From Micromonospora matsumotoense (GTDB lineage: Bacteria > Actinomycetota > Actinomycetes > Mycobacteriales > Micromonosporaceae), in assembly GCF_900091525.1 (NCBI RefSeq), contig NZ_FMCU01000003.1, positions 1-64,000 of the forward strand: a stretch of DNA of 64,000 nt. The letters run 5' to 3'. Made by a program: the position numbers and the translations under genes. The notes under the pieces are model-generated. The model was not told where the DNA came from. It saw only the letters and a program-made list of their open reading frames with translations, and made no database searches. This document shows positions 7,137-15,179 of this stretch, piece after piece (position 1 is the first letter of the stretch; every line of letters starts with the position of its first letter).

Positions 7137-7408
7137 CCCACCGGCCCACAACCCCGCCGGCCCACGACCCCACCGGCCCGCGTCACCTGACCGGGTGAGC
7201 ACCCGTGCCACTACCCGCCGGTCCGGCACGATCGGCCGCGCTGACGGTGCTGGGCAGGACGGTGCCGACCAGCGCCGCCGTCGGGCAAGTGCGCACCATG
7301 GCCACCAGGTACCAGACGTGACCCCGGCAGGACACCCATTGCCCACGGCACCCGATGGGCCCGACGCCACGACAAGGCCGACCCACGACATGCCGGAAGG
7401 GTCGGGGG
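7137..7408. other. Intergenic, no gene recognised
   Basis: The stretch between the erm promoter and the end of the oxidoreductase gene holds only open frames with no family-like sequence and no clear start signals. No strong hairpin or tRNA-like fold was seen. Confidence 0.5.
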
Positions 7409-8314
7409 TCAGCGGTGGAGGTCGACGGTGCGGGCCTCGGTGCGGGCGGTCTCCGCCGCCGCCAGGACGGCCACCACCTCACGGCCGAAACGGACGTCAC
7501 ACCGGTGGTCCCGACCACCCGAGTCGATCTCCGCCAGCAGTTGGTCGACGGCCGTGCCGAAGGCGGTCAGCGCGTTGCCGTCGCCGGGCGGGACGGACTC
7601 GACGCCGTTCTCGCCATAGAAGACGAAGTCCCGGGTCACCGCAGTCGGCGGAGCGTCCAGGGTCAGCGACAGCGCACTGGTCGCACCCCCGTCGTGGGTG
7701 AGCAGCAGGTGCACCATCCCCCCGGGGCCGTCCAGCGCGGCGACCCGGGTGACCCGGCCGAGCACCGGCACGACGATCGACAGCGCGTGTGGGCCGATGT
7801 CCCACAGCGCCCCCTGCTCCCGCCGCCAGCGGGAGTCGCCGTACGGGCTGCCGGGCTGGTAGATCGAGGCAAACTGGGTGGCCCGGGCGTGCTGCCACCC
7901 GCCGGCCGCAGCGGTGGCGGCGAGAAAGCCGTTGACGTTGGGGTGGAACCGTTGGGTGAAGAACACCACCGAGGCGACCCCGGCGGCCTGCACGGCGGCG
8001 ACCACCCGATCGGCCTCGGCGAGGCTCAGCGCGAGGGGCTTGTCCAGCAGCAGGTGCCGGCCGGCCGTGGCGGCCCGTACGGCGATCTCGGCCTGCACGT
8101 CCGGGGGCAGCGCCACGGCCACCGCGTCACAGGCGTCGAGCAGCGCGTCGACGTCGTCGAACGCCGGTACGCCGTGCCGGGCGGCCAACGCGGCGGCCCG
8201 GTCAGGGTGACGTCCCCAGACACCGACCAGTTCGGCGCGCGGATGCGCGTCCAGCCCGGCGCCGTGCGTCTGCGCCGCCCAGTGACCGGTGCCGAACAGG
8301 CCGAACCGCAGCAC
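7409..8314 (-). CDS. Gfo/Idh/MocA family oxidoreductase
   Basis: A 301-residue NAD(P)-dependent dehydrogenase. The N-terminal Rossmann fold begins at once (LRFGLFGTGHWAA, GxGxxA-type dinucleotide motif) and contains the family's LLDKPLALS block with the catalytic EKP-type Lys (here DKP). The C-terminal beta-sheet substrate domain follows from about residue 125. Family members oxidise or reduce sugars, inositols and related polyols; the substrate cannot be told here. GTG 8314 puts the Rossmann strand at the N-terminus; GTG 8341 is an in-frame alternative nine codons upstream. It is a single gene, divergent from the membrane-protein pair. Confidence 0.85.
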   Translation of the reverse strand: MLRFGLFGTGHWAAQTHGAGLDAHPRAELVGVWGRHPDRAAALAARHGVPAFDDVDALLDACDAVAVALPPDVQAEIAVRAATAGRHLLLDKPLALSLAEADRVVAAVQAAGVASVVFFTQRFHPNVNGFLAATAAAGGWQHARATQFASIYQPGSPYGDSRWRREQGALWDIGPHALSIVVPVLGRVTRVAALDGPGGMVHLLLTHDGGATSALSLTLDAPPTAVTRDFVFYGENGVESVPPGDGNALTAFGTAVDQLLAEIDSGGRDHRCDVRFGREVVAVLAAAETARTEARTVDLHR

Positions 8315-8527
8315 GGGGTACCCCCGGTCTCGTCGGGCCACGCCCGATCGTGGCCGTGATCCACGCTAGTCGCCCATCCGCACCGCCGCAGCCCGCACCG
8401 CCGGACGTCGCCCCCCAGCACCGCGAACGCCGACGGGCCACAGACCGCAGCCCCCGGAGACCAGGGACGGCAGGCCGCAGGCCGGGAACCGAAACGACGG
8501 CAGACCGGGGACCGGGACGGCAGCGAT

Positions 8528-8544
8528 TACTACACCGGTTAGTA
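8528..8544. promoter_or_regulatory. Operator-like inverted repeat TACTA-N7-TAGTA
   Basis: A perfect 5-bp inverted repeat with a 7-bp centre (CACCGGT) in the divergent gap, about 40 bp before the membrane-protein start. Arms of this type are typical of TetR- and MarR-family operators. No such regulator gene is adjacent, so the binding protein is unknown. Confidence 0.45.
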
Positions 8545-8583
8545 GGCTGTGCCGGTGACCGAGACACCCATCGGATGCCCGCG

Positions 8584-8979
8584 ATGACCGGCGCGGCGTC
8601 GGCCGGCTCGCCGGTGGACGGACTACTCGCCACGGTGACGATCGGGCTGTCGCTCGTACTCGCGCTGTGGAGCCTGGTGGCGGCGGTCCGGCACCGGCCG
8701 CCGGACCTGGCGCAGTCCATCGGCCTGGGCCTGCTGGAGGTGGCGCTGCTCGCGCTGACCGTGCTGGCACTGGTCGCCGTCGCCGGCGGCGAACGGGCCG
8801 GCGAGCCCGGCGCGTTCTTCGGGTACCTGGTGACGTTGGTCTGCCTGCCCCCGCTGGCCTGGGTGCTGGCCCGGATGGAGCCGACCCGGTGGGGGTCGGC
8901 GATCGTCTGCGCGGTCTGCCTGGTCGTCCCGGTGGTCGTGGTCCGGCTCCAGCAGACCTGGGAGGTCGTCGGTGGTTGA
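8584..8979 (+). CDS. Small integral membrane protein
   Basis: A 131-residue hydrophobic protein with about four predicted transmembrane segments (roughly 15-35, 48-68, 78-95 and 100-120). No catalytic motif or named family is recognised. ATG 8575 is an alternative start three codons earlier. It overlaps the next gene by 8 bp, so the two are probably translated together and may form a membrane pair. Function unknown. Confidence 0.6.
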   Translation: MTGAASAGSPVDGLLATVTIGLSLVLALWSLVAAVRHRPPDLAQSIGLGLLEVALLALTVLALVAVAGGERAGEPGAFFGYLVTLVCLPPLAWVLARMEPTRWGSAIVCAVCLVVPVVVVRLQQTWEVVGG

Positions 8980-9511
8980 TCCCCAACCGTCGAGGCGCGC
9001 CCCCGACGCCAAGCCGACGCACGCCACCGACGCCGGGCCGACGCACGCCACCGACGCCGGGCCGACGCACGCCACCGACGCCGGGCCGGCACGCGCCACC
9101 AACGCCGGGCCGGGGCGGCTGCTGATCGCCGTCTACATCCTGTTCGCCATCGCCGCCACCTCGCGGGCCGGTCTCCAGATCGCCACGAAGTTCGACGAGG
9201 CGCCGGTGGCCTACCTGCTCTCGGCGGTGGCCGCGCTGATCTACATCGTGGCGGCGGTCGGGCTGGCCCGGGCCGGGCACACCGGCCGCCGGGTCGCGCT
9301 GGCCTGCTGCTCGGTGGAGTTGGCCGGGGTGGTCGGTGTCGGCGTGCTCAGCCTGGTCGACGCCGAACTCTTCCCCGACGAGACGGTCTGGTCCGGCTTC
9401 GGCAGCGGGTACGGCTACATCCCGCTGGTGCTGCCGGTGCTGGGGCTGCTCTGGCTCTGGCGCACCCGCACCCGCACCGGTTCCGGCACCGACGCCCCCA
9501 TCGCCGCCTGA
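8972..9511 (+). CDS. Membrane protein with N-terminal octapeptide repeats
   Basis: A 179-residue protein. Residues 1-48 are hydrophilic and contain PTHATDAG-type octapeptides encoded by 24-bp DNA repeats. Residues about 50-165 hold four hydrophobic segments, followed by a short basic tail. The GTG start lies inside the end of the preceding gene. No family is recognised. The repeated part is probably a flexible cytoplasmic tail that expanded by slippage; the membrane domain resembles that of its neighbour in size and topology. Confidence 0.6.
   Translation: MVDPQPSRRAPDAKPTHATDAGPTHATDAGPTHATDAGPARATNAGPGRLLIAVYILFAIAATSRAGLQIATKFDEAPVAYLLSAVAALIYIVAAVGLARAGHTGRRVALACCSVELAGVVGVGVLSLVDAELFPDETVWSGFGSGYGYIPLVLPVLGLLWLWRTRTRTGSGTDAPIAA
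9013..9108. repeat. 24-bp in-frame tandem repeat
   Basis: Three identical 24-bp units (9013-9036, 9037-9060, 9061-9084) and a fourth degenerate unit encode the octapeptide repeats of the membrane protein. The reading frame is preserved, so copy-number change would alter only tail length. Confidence 0.85.
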
Positions 9512-9568
9512 CCGCCGCCGACACCGCACGGCCGCCTGACCGGCACCACCGTCCGACCGGCCGCCTGA

Positions 9569-9608
9569 CCGGCACCGCCGCCCGGTGCGGACCGGACGGC
9601 GGTGCCGG
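9569..9608. terminator. Hairpin between convergent genes
   Basis: A perfect 12-bp stem, CCGGCACCGCCG/CGGCGGTGCCGG, with a 16-nt loop lies just beyond the stop codon of the FabG-like gene and could serve both convergent genes. A 19-bp direct repeat beginning CGGCCGCCTGACC also occurs twice in this gap, 28 bp apart. Confidence 0.55.
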
Positions 9609-9618
9609 GTCGTACCGG

Positions 9619-10377
9619 TCAGTCCTTCGGGCCGCCCGCGACGTAGATGACCTGGCCGGAGACGAACGACGCGCCCTCGCTGACCAGGAACGAGATGGTG
9701 TGCGCGACATCCTCCGGCCGGCCGGGACGGCGGACCGGGATCTCGGCGGCGGCGTGCTTCTGGAGGTCGTCGAAGTCGACCTTCATCCGGGCGGCGGTGG
9801 CGGCGGTCATGTCGGTGACGATGAAGCCGGGGGCGACCGCGTTGACCGTCACCCCGAACGGCCCCAGCTCGATGGCGAGGGTCTTGGTGAAGCCCTGGAG
9901 ACCGGCCTTCGCCGCCGCGTAGTTGGCCTGGCCCCGGTTGCCCAGCGCCGAGGTGCTGGAGAGGTTGACGATCCGGCCGTACTTCCGCTCGACCATGTGC
10001 CGCTGAGCGGCCTGGCTGAACAGGAACGCGCCACGCAGGTGCACCCCCAGCACGGTGTCCCAGTCGGCGTCGGTCATCTTGAACAGCAGGTTGTCCCGCA
10101 GCACCCCGGCATTGTTGACCAGCACGGTCGGCCCGCCCAGCTCGGTGGCGACCCGCGCGACGGCGGCCTCCACCTGGGCCCGGTCGGCGACGTCCGCGCC
10201 GATGCCGAGGGCCCGGCCGCCGGCGGCGGTGATCGCGTCCACGGTCTGTCCGGTCGCCGCCTCGTCGATGTCGACCACGGCGACGGCCATCCCGTCGGCG
10301 GCCAGCCGACGGGCGGTGGCCGCGCCGATGCCGCGCGCGGCTCCGGTGACGATGGCGACGCGGGACTCCTCCGACAC
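9619..10377 (-). CDS. fabG: SDR family 3-oxoacyl-ACP reductase-like protein
   Basis: A 252-residue short-chain dehydrogenase. It has the TGxxxGIG cofactor motif (VTGAARGIGAAT, about 12-23), the NNAG motif, the catalytic Ser (NLSSTSALG) and the YxxxK pair (NYAAAKAGLQ), and ends with FVSGQVIYVAGG, typical of FabG-like enzymes. These reduce 3-oxoacyl thioesters with NADPH. The GTG start is set by GGGAGG six bases upstream. No other fatty-acid genes are adjacent, so a house-keeping FabG role is not proven; it may be one of several FabG-like paralogues acting on other acyl or alcohol substrates. Confidence 0.85.
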   Translation of the reverse strand: MSEESRVAIVTGAARGIGAATARRLAADGMAVAVVDIDEAATGQTVDAITAAGGRALGIGADVADRAQVEAAVARVATELGGPTVLVNNAGVLRDNLLFKMTDADWDTVLGVHLRGAFLFSQAAQRHMVERKYGRIVNLSSTSALGNRGQANYAAAKAGLQGFTKTLAIELGPFGVTVNAVAPGFIVTDMTAATAARMKVDFDDLQKHAAAEIPVRRPGRPEDVAHTISFLVSEGASFVSGQVIYVAGGPKD

Positions 10378-10443
10378 GATTACCTCCCGGTAACTTGTGG
10401 CTCGATCGGAGGAGCTTAACCCAGCGGCAGGCCGGACGACCCG

Positions 10444-10475
10444 GTCGCCGGCCGGCACCACGGCCGACCGGCGAC
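10444..10475 (-). terminator. Hairpin after the GH13 gene
   Basis: GTCGCCGG and CCGGCGAC form a perfect 8-bp stem, extendable by imperfect inner pairing, 12 bp after the GH13 stop codon on the minus strand. No T-tract follows. Confidence 0.45.
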
Positions 10476-10486
10476 GGGTACGGCGG

Positions 10487-12139
10487 TCAGTAGGCGGTGG
10501 ACCGGCGGAGCCGGATCCAGCGGTAGCCGTGGCCGCTCAGCTTCAGGCTGTCCAGTTTGCCGACATCGCCGTAACCCCGGTCGGTCAGGACGTCTATCGG
10601 CAGGTCCGCCTCGGCGGCCAGGGTGCTCAGATCCACCTCGACGTCCTCGGTGCCGAGATTGTGCAGGAAGACCATGGTGCCGGTGGGTCCGTCGGCACGG
10701 TGGGCGAGCACCCCGGCCGGCATCGGCACGTCGATGTGCGAGGTCGAGCCGGAGCCGATCTCCGGGGCCTCCCGCAGCGTCCGGATCATCCGCTCGAACC
10801 AGGCCAGCAGCGACGTCGTGTCGCCCCGTTGGGCGGTGACGTTGACCTGCTGGTAGCCGAAGTCACCCTGGTCGATCACCGGGCGGATCAGCTTCTCCGG
10901 GTCCGCCGTGGAGAAGCCGGCGTTCTCCTTGTACGACCACTGCATCGGGGTACGGATCGCGTCCCGCCCGTCCAGCGCGAGGTTCTCCCCCATCCCGATC
11001 TCCTCGCCGTAGCGCAGCACCGGCGTGCCGCGCAGCGAGAACTGGAGCGCGTACGCCAGTTCGATGTGCCGGCGGTCGTTGCCGAGCATCGGGGCGAGCC
11101 GCCGCCGGATGCCCCGACCGTAGAGCTGCATGTTCTCGTCCGGCCCGAACTTCGCCAGCACGTCGTTGCGCTGGTCGGCGGTGAGCCGGGACAGGTCGAT
11201 CTCGTCGTGGTTGCGCAGGAAGGTCGCCCACTGGCCGCCGGTGGGCAGCTTCGGGGTGTCGCGCAGCGCGTCGACGATCGTCTCCGGGTCCTCCCGGGCG
11301 AGGGCGAGCATGAGCCGGCCGTTGAGCATGAAGTCGAAGAGCATGTGAATCCGGTTGCCCGAGCCGCTGCCGTCGCCGAAGTAGACCGGCAACTGGTCCG
11401 GTTCGACGTTCGCCTCGGCCAGCAGCACCGCGTCGCCGCGTCGCCACTGCACGTGCTGGCGCAGGTCGGTGAGGAAGTCGAAGTCCTTCGGCGCGTTCGG
11501 GTTGCCCGGCTCGGTCTGCTCGATGATGAACGGCACGGCGTCCATCCGGAACCCGGAGACGCCGAGCTGGAGCCAGAACGAGGTGATCTTCTTGATCTCG
11601 GCGCGGACCTTGGGGTTCTCGATGTTCAGGTCCGGCTGGAACGTGTAGAAGCGGTGGTAGAACCACGCCTTGGCGGTCCGGTCGTAGCTCCACGTCTCGT
11701 GCTGCTCGCCCGGGAACACCATGCCCTGGTGCCGGTCCGCCGGCTCGTGGTCGGCCCAGACATACCAGTCACGGTACGGCGAGTCGGGCGAGGACCGGGC
11801 CGACTGGAACCACGGGTGCTGGTCGGAGGTGTGGTTGACCACCAGGTCGATGATCACCCGGATGCCCCGGTTCTGCGCCTGGTGCAGCAGTTCGGCGAAG
11901 TCGCCGAGGGTCCCCAGCCGGGGGTCGACGTTGTAGAAGTCGGTCGCGTCGTAGCCGTCGTCCTGGTTGGGCGAGGGGTGGATCGGGTTGAGCCAGAGGC
12001 AGGTCACCCCCAGTCGCGCCAGGTAGTCGAGCCGGCCGATGAGGCCACGGAAGTCACCGACCCCGTCGCCGTCGGAGTCCGCGTACGTGTCGACGTCGAG
12101 GCAGTAGACGACCGCCTCGGAGTACCACCTGTCACCCAT
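10487..12139 (-). CDS. GH13 alpha-amylase family protein, trehalose-synthase-like
   Basis: A 550-residue (beta/alpha)8-barrel enzyme with all four GH13 regions: DLVVNHTS (98-105), GFRMDAVPF with nucleophile Asp200, LLAEANVEP with acid/base Glu242, and LRNHDEIDL with stabiliser Asp312. The early NPIHPSPNQDDGYDATDFY segment and the DLNIENP block resemble trehalose synthase (maltose to trehalose isomerase), but TreS is often fused to or beside maltokinase, which is absent here. There is no signal peptide, so it is cytoplasmic. Alpha-glucan or maltose/trehalose metabolism is likely; the exact reaction is uncertain. Confidence 0.85.
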   Translation of the reverse strand: MGDRWYSEAVVYCLDVDTYADSDGDGVGDFRGLIGRLDYLARLGVTCLWLNPIHPSPNQDDGYDATDFYNVDPRLGTLGDFAELLHQAQNRGIRVIIDLVVNHTSDQHPWFQSARSSPDSPYRDWYVWADHEPADRHQGMVFPGEQHETWSYDRTAKAWFYHRFYTFQPDLNIENPKVRAEIKKITSFWLQLGVSGFRMDAVPFIIEQTEPGNPNAPKDFDFLTDLRQHVQWRRGDAVLLAEANVEPDQLPVYFGDGSGSGNRIHMLFDFMLNGRLMLALAREDPETIVDALRDTPKLPTGGQWATFLRNHDEIDLSRLTADQRNDVLAKFGPDENMQLYGRGIRRRLAPMLGNDRRHIELAYALQFSLRGTPVLRYGEEIGMGENLALDGRDAIRTPMQWSYKENAGFSTADPEKLIRPVIDQGDFGYQQVNVTAQRGDTTSLLAWFERMIRTLREAPEIGSGSTSHIDVPMPAGVLAHRADGPTGTMVFLHNLGTEDVEVDLSTLAAEADLPIDVLTDRGYGDVGKLDSLKLSGHGYRWIRLRRSTAY

Positions 12140-12215
12140 GCCGGCCTAATGTCTCCGATCCACCGCCGCCGCAAACGCGAGCCCTCCTCCGACGGGTCCG
12201 GGGTACGGTGCCGAC

Positions 12216-12830
12216 ATGGCTGATCATCCGACGGACGGCTCCCGCGCGGTCGACTGGAACGAGGGCCGGTGGCTGCACCCCCCGGTGCGGGTGGACCGGA
12301 CCGACGACGGTGACCTGCTGGTGGAGCCCGGGGCGGAGAGCGACCTGTGGCGGCACACCAGCTACGGCTTCGTCCACGACGATGCCCCGGCGCTGCTCGC
12401 CGCGCTGCCCGCCACCGGCGCGGTCGAGGTGAGCTTCGTGCTGGACTATCCGGCGCAGTTCGACCAGGCCGGGGTGCTGGTCCGGGTGGACGAGCGGAAC
12501 TGGGTGAAGGCGGGGGTGGAGATCAGTGACGGGCTGCCGCAGGTGGGCGCGGTGGTCACCCGGGAGTTCTCGGACTGGTCGGTGGCGCCGGTGCCACAGT
12601 GGCGCGGGCGCGAGGTGACCGTGCGGGTCAGCCGGGACGGCGACGCGTTGACGGTCCGGGCCCGGGCCGACGGCGAGGCGTGGCGGTTGGTCCGGCTGGC
12701 CCCGCTCGCCCCGGACGCGGTCGCCCTGGCCGGGCCGTTCTGCTGCTCACCCTCCCGGGGCGGGCTGACCGTCCGGTTCACCGGCTGGCGGCAGGGGCCG
12801 GCGGACCGGGAGCTGCACCCGACGGACTGA
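12216..12830 (+). CDS. DUF1349 (concanavalin A-like) domain protein
   Basis: A 204-residue soluble protein matching DUF1349, a beta-sandwich related to lectin/glucanase folds. Characteristic segments are the N-terminal W-x-E-GRW, LDYPAQFDQAGVLVR and NWVKAGVEISDGLPQVGAVVTREFSDWS. Family members are thought to bind carbohydrate but have no defined activity. There is no signal peptide. It is divergent from the GH13 gene across 76 bp, so the two may share regulation. Function is not established. Confidence 0.8.
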   Translation: MADHPTDGSRAVDWNEGRWLHPPVRVDRTDDGDLLVEPGAESDLWRHTSYGFVHDDAPALLAALPATGAVEVSFVLDYPAQFDQAGVLVRVDERNWVKAGVEISDGLPQVGAVVTREFSDWSVAPVPQWRGREVTVRVSRDGDALTVRARADGEAWRLVRLAPLAPDAVALAGPFCCSPSRGGLTVRFTGWRQGPADRELHPTD

Positions 12831-12934
12831 GCCCCGGATCAGGCCGCAGGCGGTGGCCCGGCTCACCGACAGGTGTAAGTGGCGGCCGGGCGGGTACCAC
12901 TGTCCGATCCCGCCCGGCTCGTGGAAGGACGCCC

Positions 12935-13606
12935 ATGGCTCTCGCCCAGAACGTCGACCCGAACCGGTTCACCGGGCTGACCGGCTGGGTGGCCGGCGTC
13001 ATCGACTCCCTCGGCGCGGTCGGCGTCGCCTGCCTGGTGGCGCTGGAGAGCATCGTCCCGCCGATCCCCAGTGAGATCGTGCTGGCGATGGCGGGCTACC
13101 TCGCCGCCGAGGGCCGGTTCCACCTGGCGGTGATCGTGCTGGCCGCGACGGTCGGCTCGCTGGTCGGCGCGCTGGTGCTCTACTGGCTCGGCGCCGCGCT
13201 CGGCGAGGAACGGCTCAAGCGCTGGCTGGACCACATCCCGCTGGTCGACCGGGAGGACCTGGAGAAGGCCGACCGGTGGTTCGAACGGCACGGCCGGTGG
13301 GCGGTGCTGATCGGCCGGCTGGTGCCGGTGGTCCGCAGCCTGGTCTCCGTCCCGGCCGGCGCGAACCGGATGCCGATGGGCGAATTCGTCCTGCTCACCA
13401 CGCTGGGCAGCGGGGTGTGGAACGCACTGATCGTCGGTCTCGGCTACACGCTGGGCTCGCGCTGGCAGGACGTGGAGAAGTACAGCGACTGGTTCAACTA
13501 TGCGATCTTCGCGGTCTTCGCCGTCATGGTCGGGGGCTGGGTGGTGAAGAAGGTCCGCACCCGGCGGGACCGGGGCGACCGGCAGTCGGTGACCGCCGGC
13601 CGCTGA
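12935..13606 (+). CDS. DedA family membrane protein
   Basis: A 223-residue member of the DedA/SNARE-associated (VTT) family. The reentrant-loop motif ESIVPPIPSEIVLAMAG (about 37-53) and the second half GRLVPVVRSLVSVPAGANRMP (about 128-148) are family hallmarks; DedA proteins are implicated in flipping undecaprenyl phosphate or phospholipids and in envelope homeostasis. Transmembrane segments lie at about 20-45, 60-85, 150-170 and 185-205, and the tail is basic and cytoplasmic. GGAAGGA eight bases upstream sets the ATG. Precise lipid substrate unknown. Confidence 0.9.
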   Translation: MALAQNVDPNRFTGLTGWVAGVIDSLGAVGVACLVALESIVPPIPSEIVLAMAGYLAAEGRFHLAVIVLAATVGSLVGALVLYWLGAALGEERLKRWLDHIPLVDREDLEKADRWFERHGRWAVLIGRLVPVVRSLVSVPAGANRMPMGEFVLLTTLGSGVWNALIVGLGYTLGSRWQDVEKYSDWFNYAIFAVFAVMVGGWVVKKVRTRRDRGDRQSVTAGR

Positions 13607-13620
13607 CCGGGTACGCCGGG

Positions 13621-13661
13621 CCGGTGGGGGTCCGCACCACGCCGGCCCGGACCCCCGCCGG
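13621..13661. terminator. Strong hairpin between dedA and the GH16 gene
   Basis: A 14-bp stem with one G-T wobble (13621-13634 with 13648-13661) encloses a 13-nt loop, ends 6 bp before the GH16 stop codon and lies 15 bp after the dedA stop. It is likely a bidirectional terminator for the two convergent genes. Confidence 0.6.
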
Positions 13662-13667
13662 GCCGCC

Positions 13668-15104
13668 TCAGCGGCGGAAGGTGAACCAGTTGACGTTGAC
13701 GAAGTCGGCCGGCTGGCCACTGCTGAAGGTGAGATAGACGCTGTGCCGGCCGGTCACCGCCGACACGTTGCCCGGCACCGACCGCCAGCTCTGCCAGCCG
13801 CCGGTGTTGGCGAGGGCGAAGCTGCCGATCGGGGTCCCGGTCGGGCTGTCCAGCCGGACCTCGACCAGGCCGCCCACCCCGCCCGCCGCCCCGGAGGCCA
13901 CCCGGGCCAGGAAGTCGCGCGGCCCACCGGTGCCGAAGTCCACGTTGTCGTAGCGGGCCCAGTCGCCGTTGCGCAGCGCGGCGATGTTCTGGCCGCCCTC
14001 GGCGCACGTCTCGACGGCCACCCCGTTCTGCCCGGAGAACGCCTCGGCCTGGATCATGCCGTAGGCGTCCACGGTGCCGGACGGCGGCGGCGTGGTCGGG
14101 GCCGGCGTGGTGGGGGTCGGCGTCGGGGTGGAGCCGCCGCCCCGGCGGTAGACCGCGACGTAGTCGACCACCATCGGCCGACCGGAGACGGTGGCGCCGG
14201 TCGGCGTGACGGCACCGGCCACCCCGTCCGGGAAGGAGCCGCCCATCGCCACGTTGAGCAGCAGGAAGTAGCCGCCGTGCCCGGTCATCTGGGCCCAGTA
14301 GCCGGCACCGACCTGGGTCTGGGTGACGGTGTGGAACAGCTGCCCGTCGACGTACCAGCGCAGTTGCTGCGGGCTGACCGAGGTGTCCCACTCGGTGCGG
14401 TAGGTGTGGAAGGCGGCCTGGCAGGCGCTGCCGGGGCAGACCCGGGTGGCGCCCAGCCCGCTGAACTCGTTGCACGGGCCGCCCGGGGCGACCCCGCAGT
14501 GCAGCGCGCCCCAGACCTGGTTGAGCCCGTTGACGTTCTCCATCACGTCGATCTCGCCGATGCCCGGCCAGTTCTGGTAGTTGCCCCGGTAGGGCGCGCC
14601 GAGCGCCCAGAACGCCGGCCAGTAGCCGGCCGCCTGGGCCCCGGTGACGTTGGGCATCTGGATCCGCCCCTCGATCGCCAGCACCCCGCCGGACGGCGGC
14701 GTGAAGTCGGTGCGCACGGTCTCGATCCGGGCCGAGGTCCACCGGCCGGCGGAGTCGCGCAGCGGGGTGATCCGCAGGTTGCCGGAGCCGTCCTGGGCCA
14801 GGTTGGTGGTGCTGCCGGTGTACGTCTGGATCTCGCCGGTGCCCCAGTTGGCCGGGCCGCCGGGGTAACTGGTGCCGGTGTCGACGATCCAGTTGGCCGA
14901 GGACGGCAGGGTGCCGGCCGTGCCGGTGAAGTCGTCGCTCCACATCAGGTTCCACCCCGACGGCGGCGTCGGGACGGCGGCCTGGGCGGCGACCGAGACG
15001 CCGGTCAGCGCGGTGGCGGCGGCGAGCGTGACCGCCAGGGCGAGCCGGCGGCGGGGCCGGCGCGGGGCGGTGGGGGCGACCGGAGCCGCCGGGACAGCGT
15101 TCAT
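13668..15104 (-). CDS. Secreted GH16 glucanase with C-terminal carbohydrate-binding module
   Basis: A 478-residue exported enzyme. Residues 1-43 form a signal peptide (Arg-rich n-region, Ala/Leu core, AQA cleavage site). The GH16 domain covers about 45-325 with the catalytic signature GIGEIDVMEN, in which Glu184 is the nucleophile and Glu189 the acid/base; this matches laminarinase-type endo-beta-1,3-glucanases. A Pro/Thr linker (about 329-346) leads to a CBM6-like beta-sandwich to the end. The ATG at 15104 is preceded by AGAGAGG. A LacI-type operator lies 29 bp upstream. Substrate (beta-1,3-glucan such as laminarin or curdlan) is inferred from the family. Confidence 0.9.
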   Translation of the reverse strand: MNAVPAAPVAPTAPRRPRRRLALAVTLAAATALTGVSVAAQAAVPTPPSGWNLMWSDDFTGTAGTLPSSANWIVDTGTSYPGGPANWGTGEIQTYTGSTTNLAQDGSGNLRITPLRDSAGRWTSARIETVRTDFTPPSGGVLAIEGRIQMPNVTGAQAAGYWPAFWALGAPYRGNYQNWPGIGEIDVMENVNGLNQVWGALHCGVAPGGPCNEFSGLGATRVCPGSACQAAFHTYRTEWDTSVSPQQLRWYVDGQLFHTVTQTQVGAGYWAQMTGHGGYFLLLNVAMGGSFPDGVAGAVTPTGATVSGRPMVVDYVAVYRRGGGSTPTPTPTTPAPTTPPPSGTVDAYGMIQAEAFSGQNGVAVETCAEGGQNIAALRNGDWARYDNVDFGTGGPRDFLARVASGAAGGVGGLVEVRLDSPTGTPIGSFALANTGGWQSWRSVPGNVSAVTGRHSVYLTFSSGQPADFVNVNWFTFRR

Positions 15105-15132
15105 CGGGATGCCTCTCTGGAGGACGGGAGCA

Positions 15133-15146
15133 AGAGAGCGCTCTCT
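15133..15146. promoter_or_regulatory. LacI-family operator, AGAGAGCGCTCTCT
   Basis: A perfect 14-bp palindrome with the central AGCGCT typical of CebR and other LacI-type sugar repressors of actinobacteria. It lies directly upstream of the GH16 glucanase start and probably couples its expression to a beta-glucan breakdown product. No LacI gene is in the window, so the regulator acts from elsewhere. Confidence 0.75.
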
Positions 15147-15179
15147 GAGCGGTTTTCTACGCCCCCGCCCCACCAGTTG

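Noticed and set aside
7104..7391. Minus-strand frames between the oxidoreductase and erm leader
   Set aside because: They are Trp/Arg/Pro-rich, lack start signals and overlap the promoter of the erm leader.
9013..9108. 24-bp repeats as a possible CRISPR or iteron array
   Set aside because: There are no spacers, and the units encode an octapeptide in frame; no replication gene is nearby.
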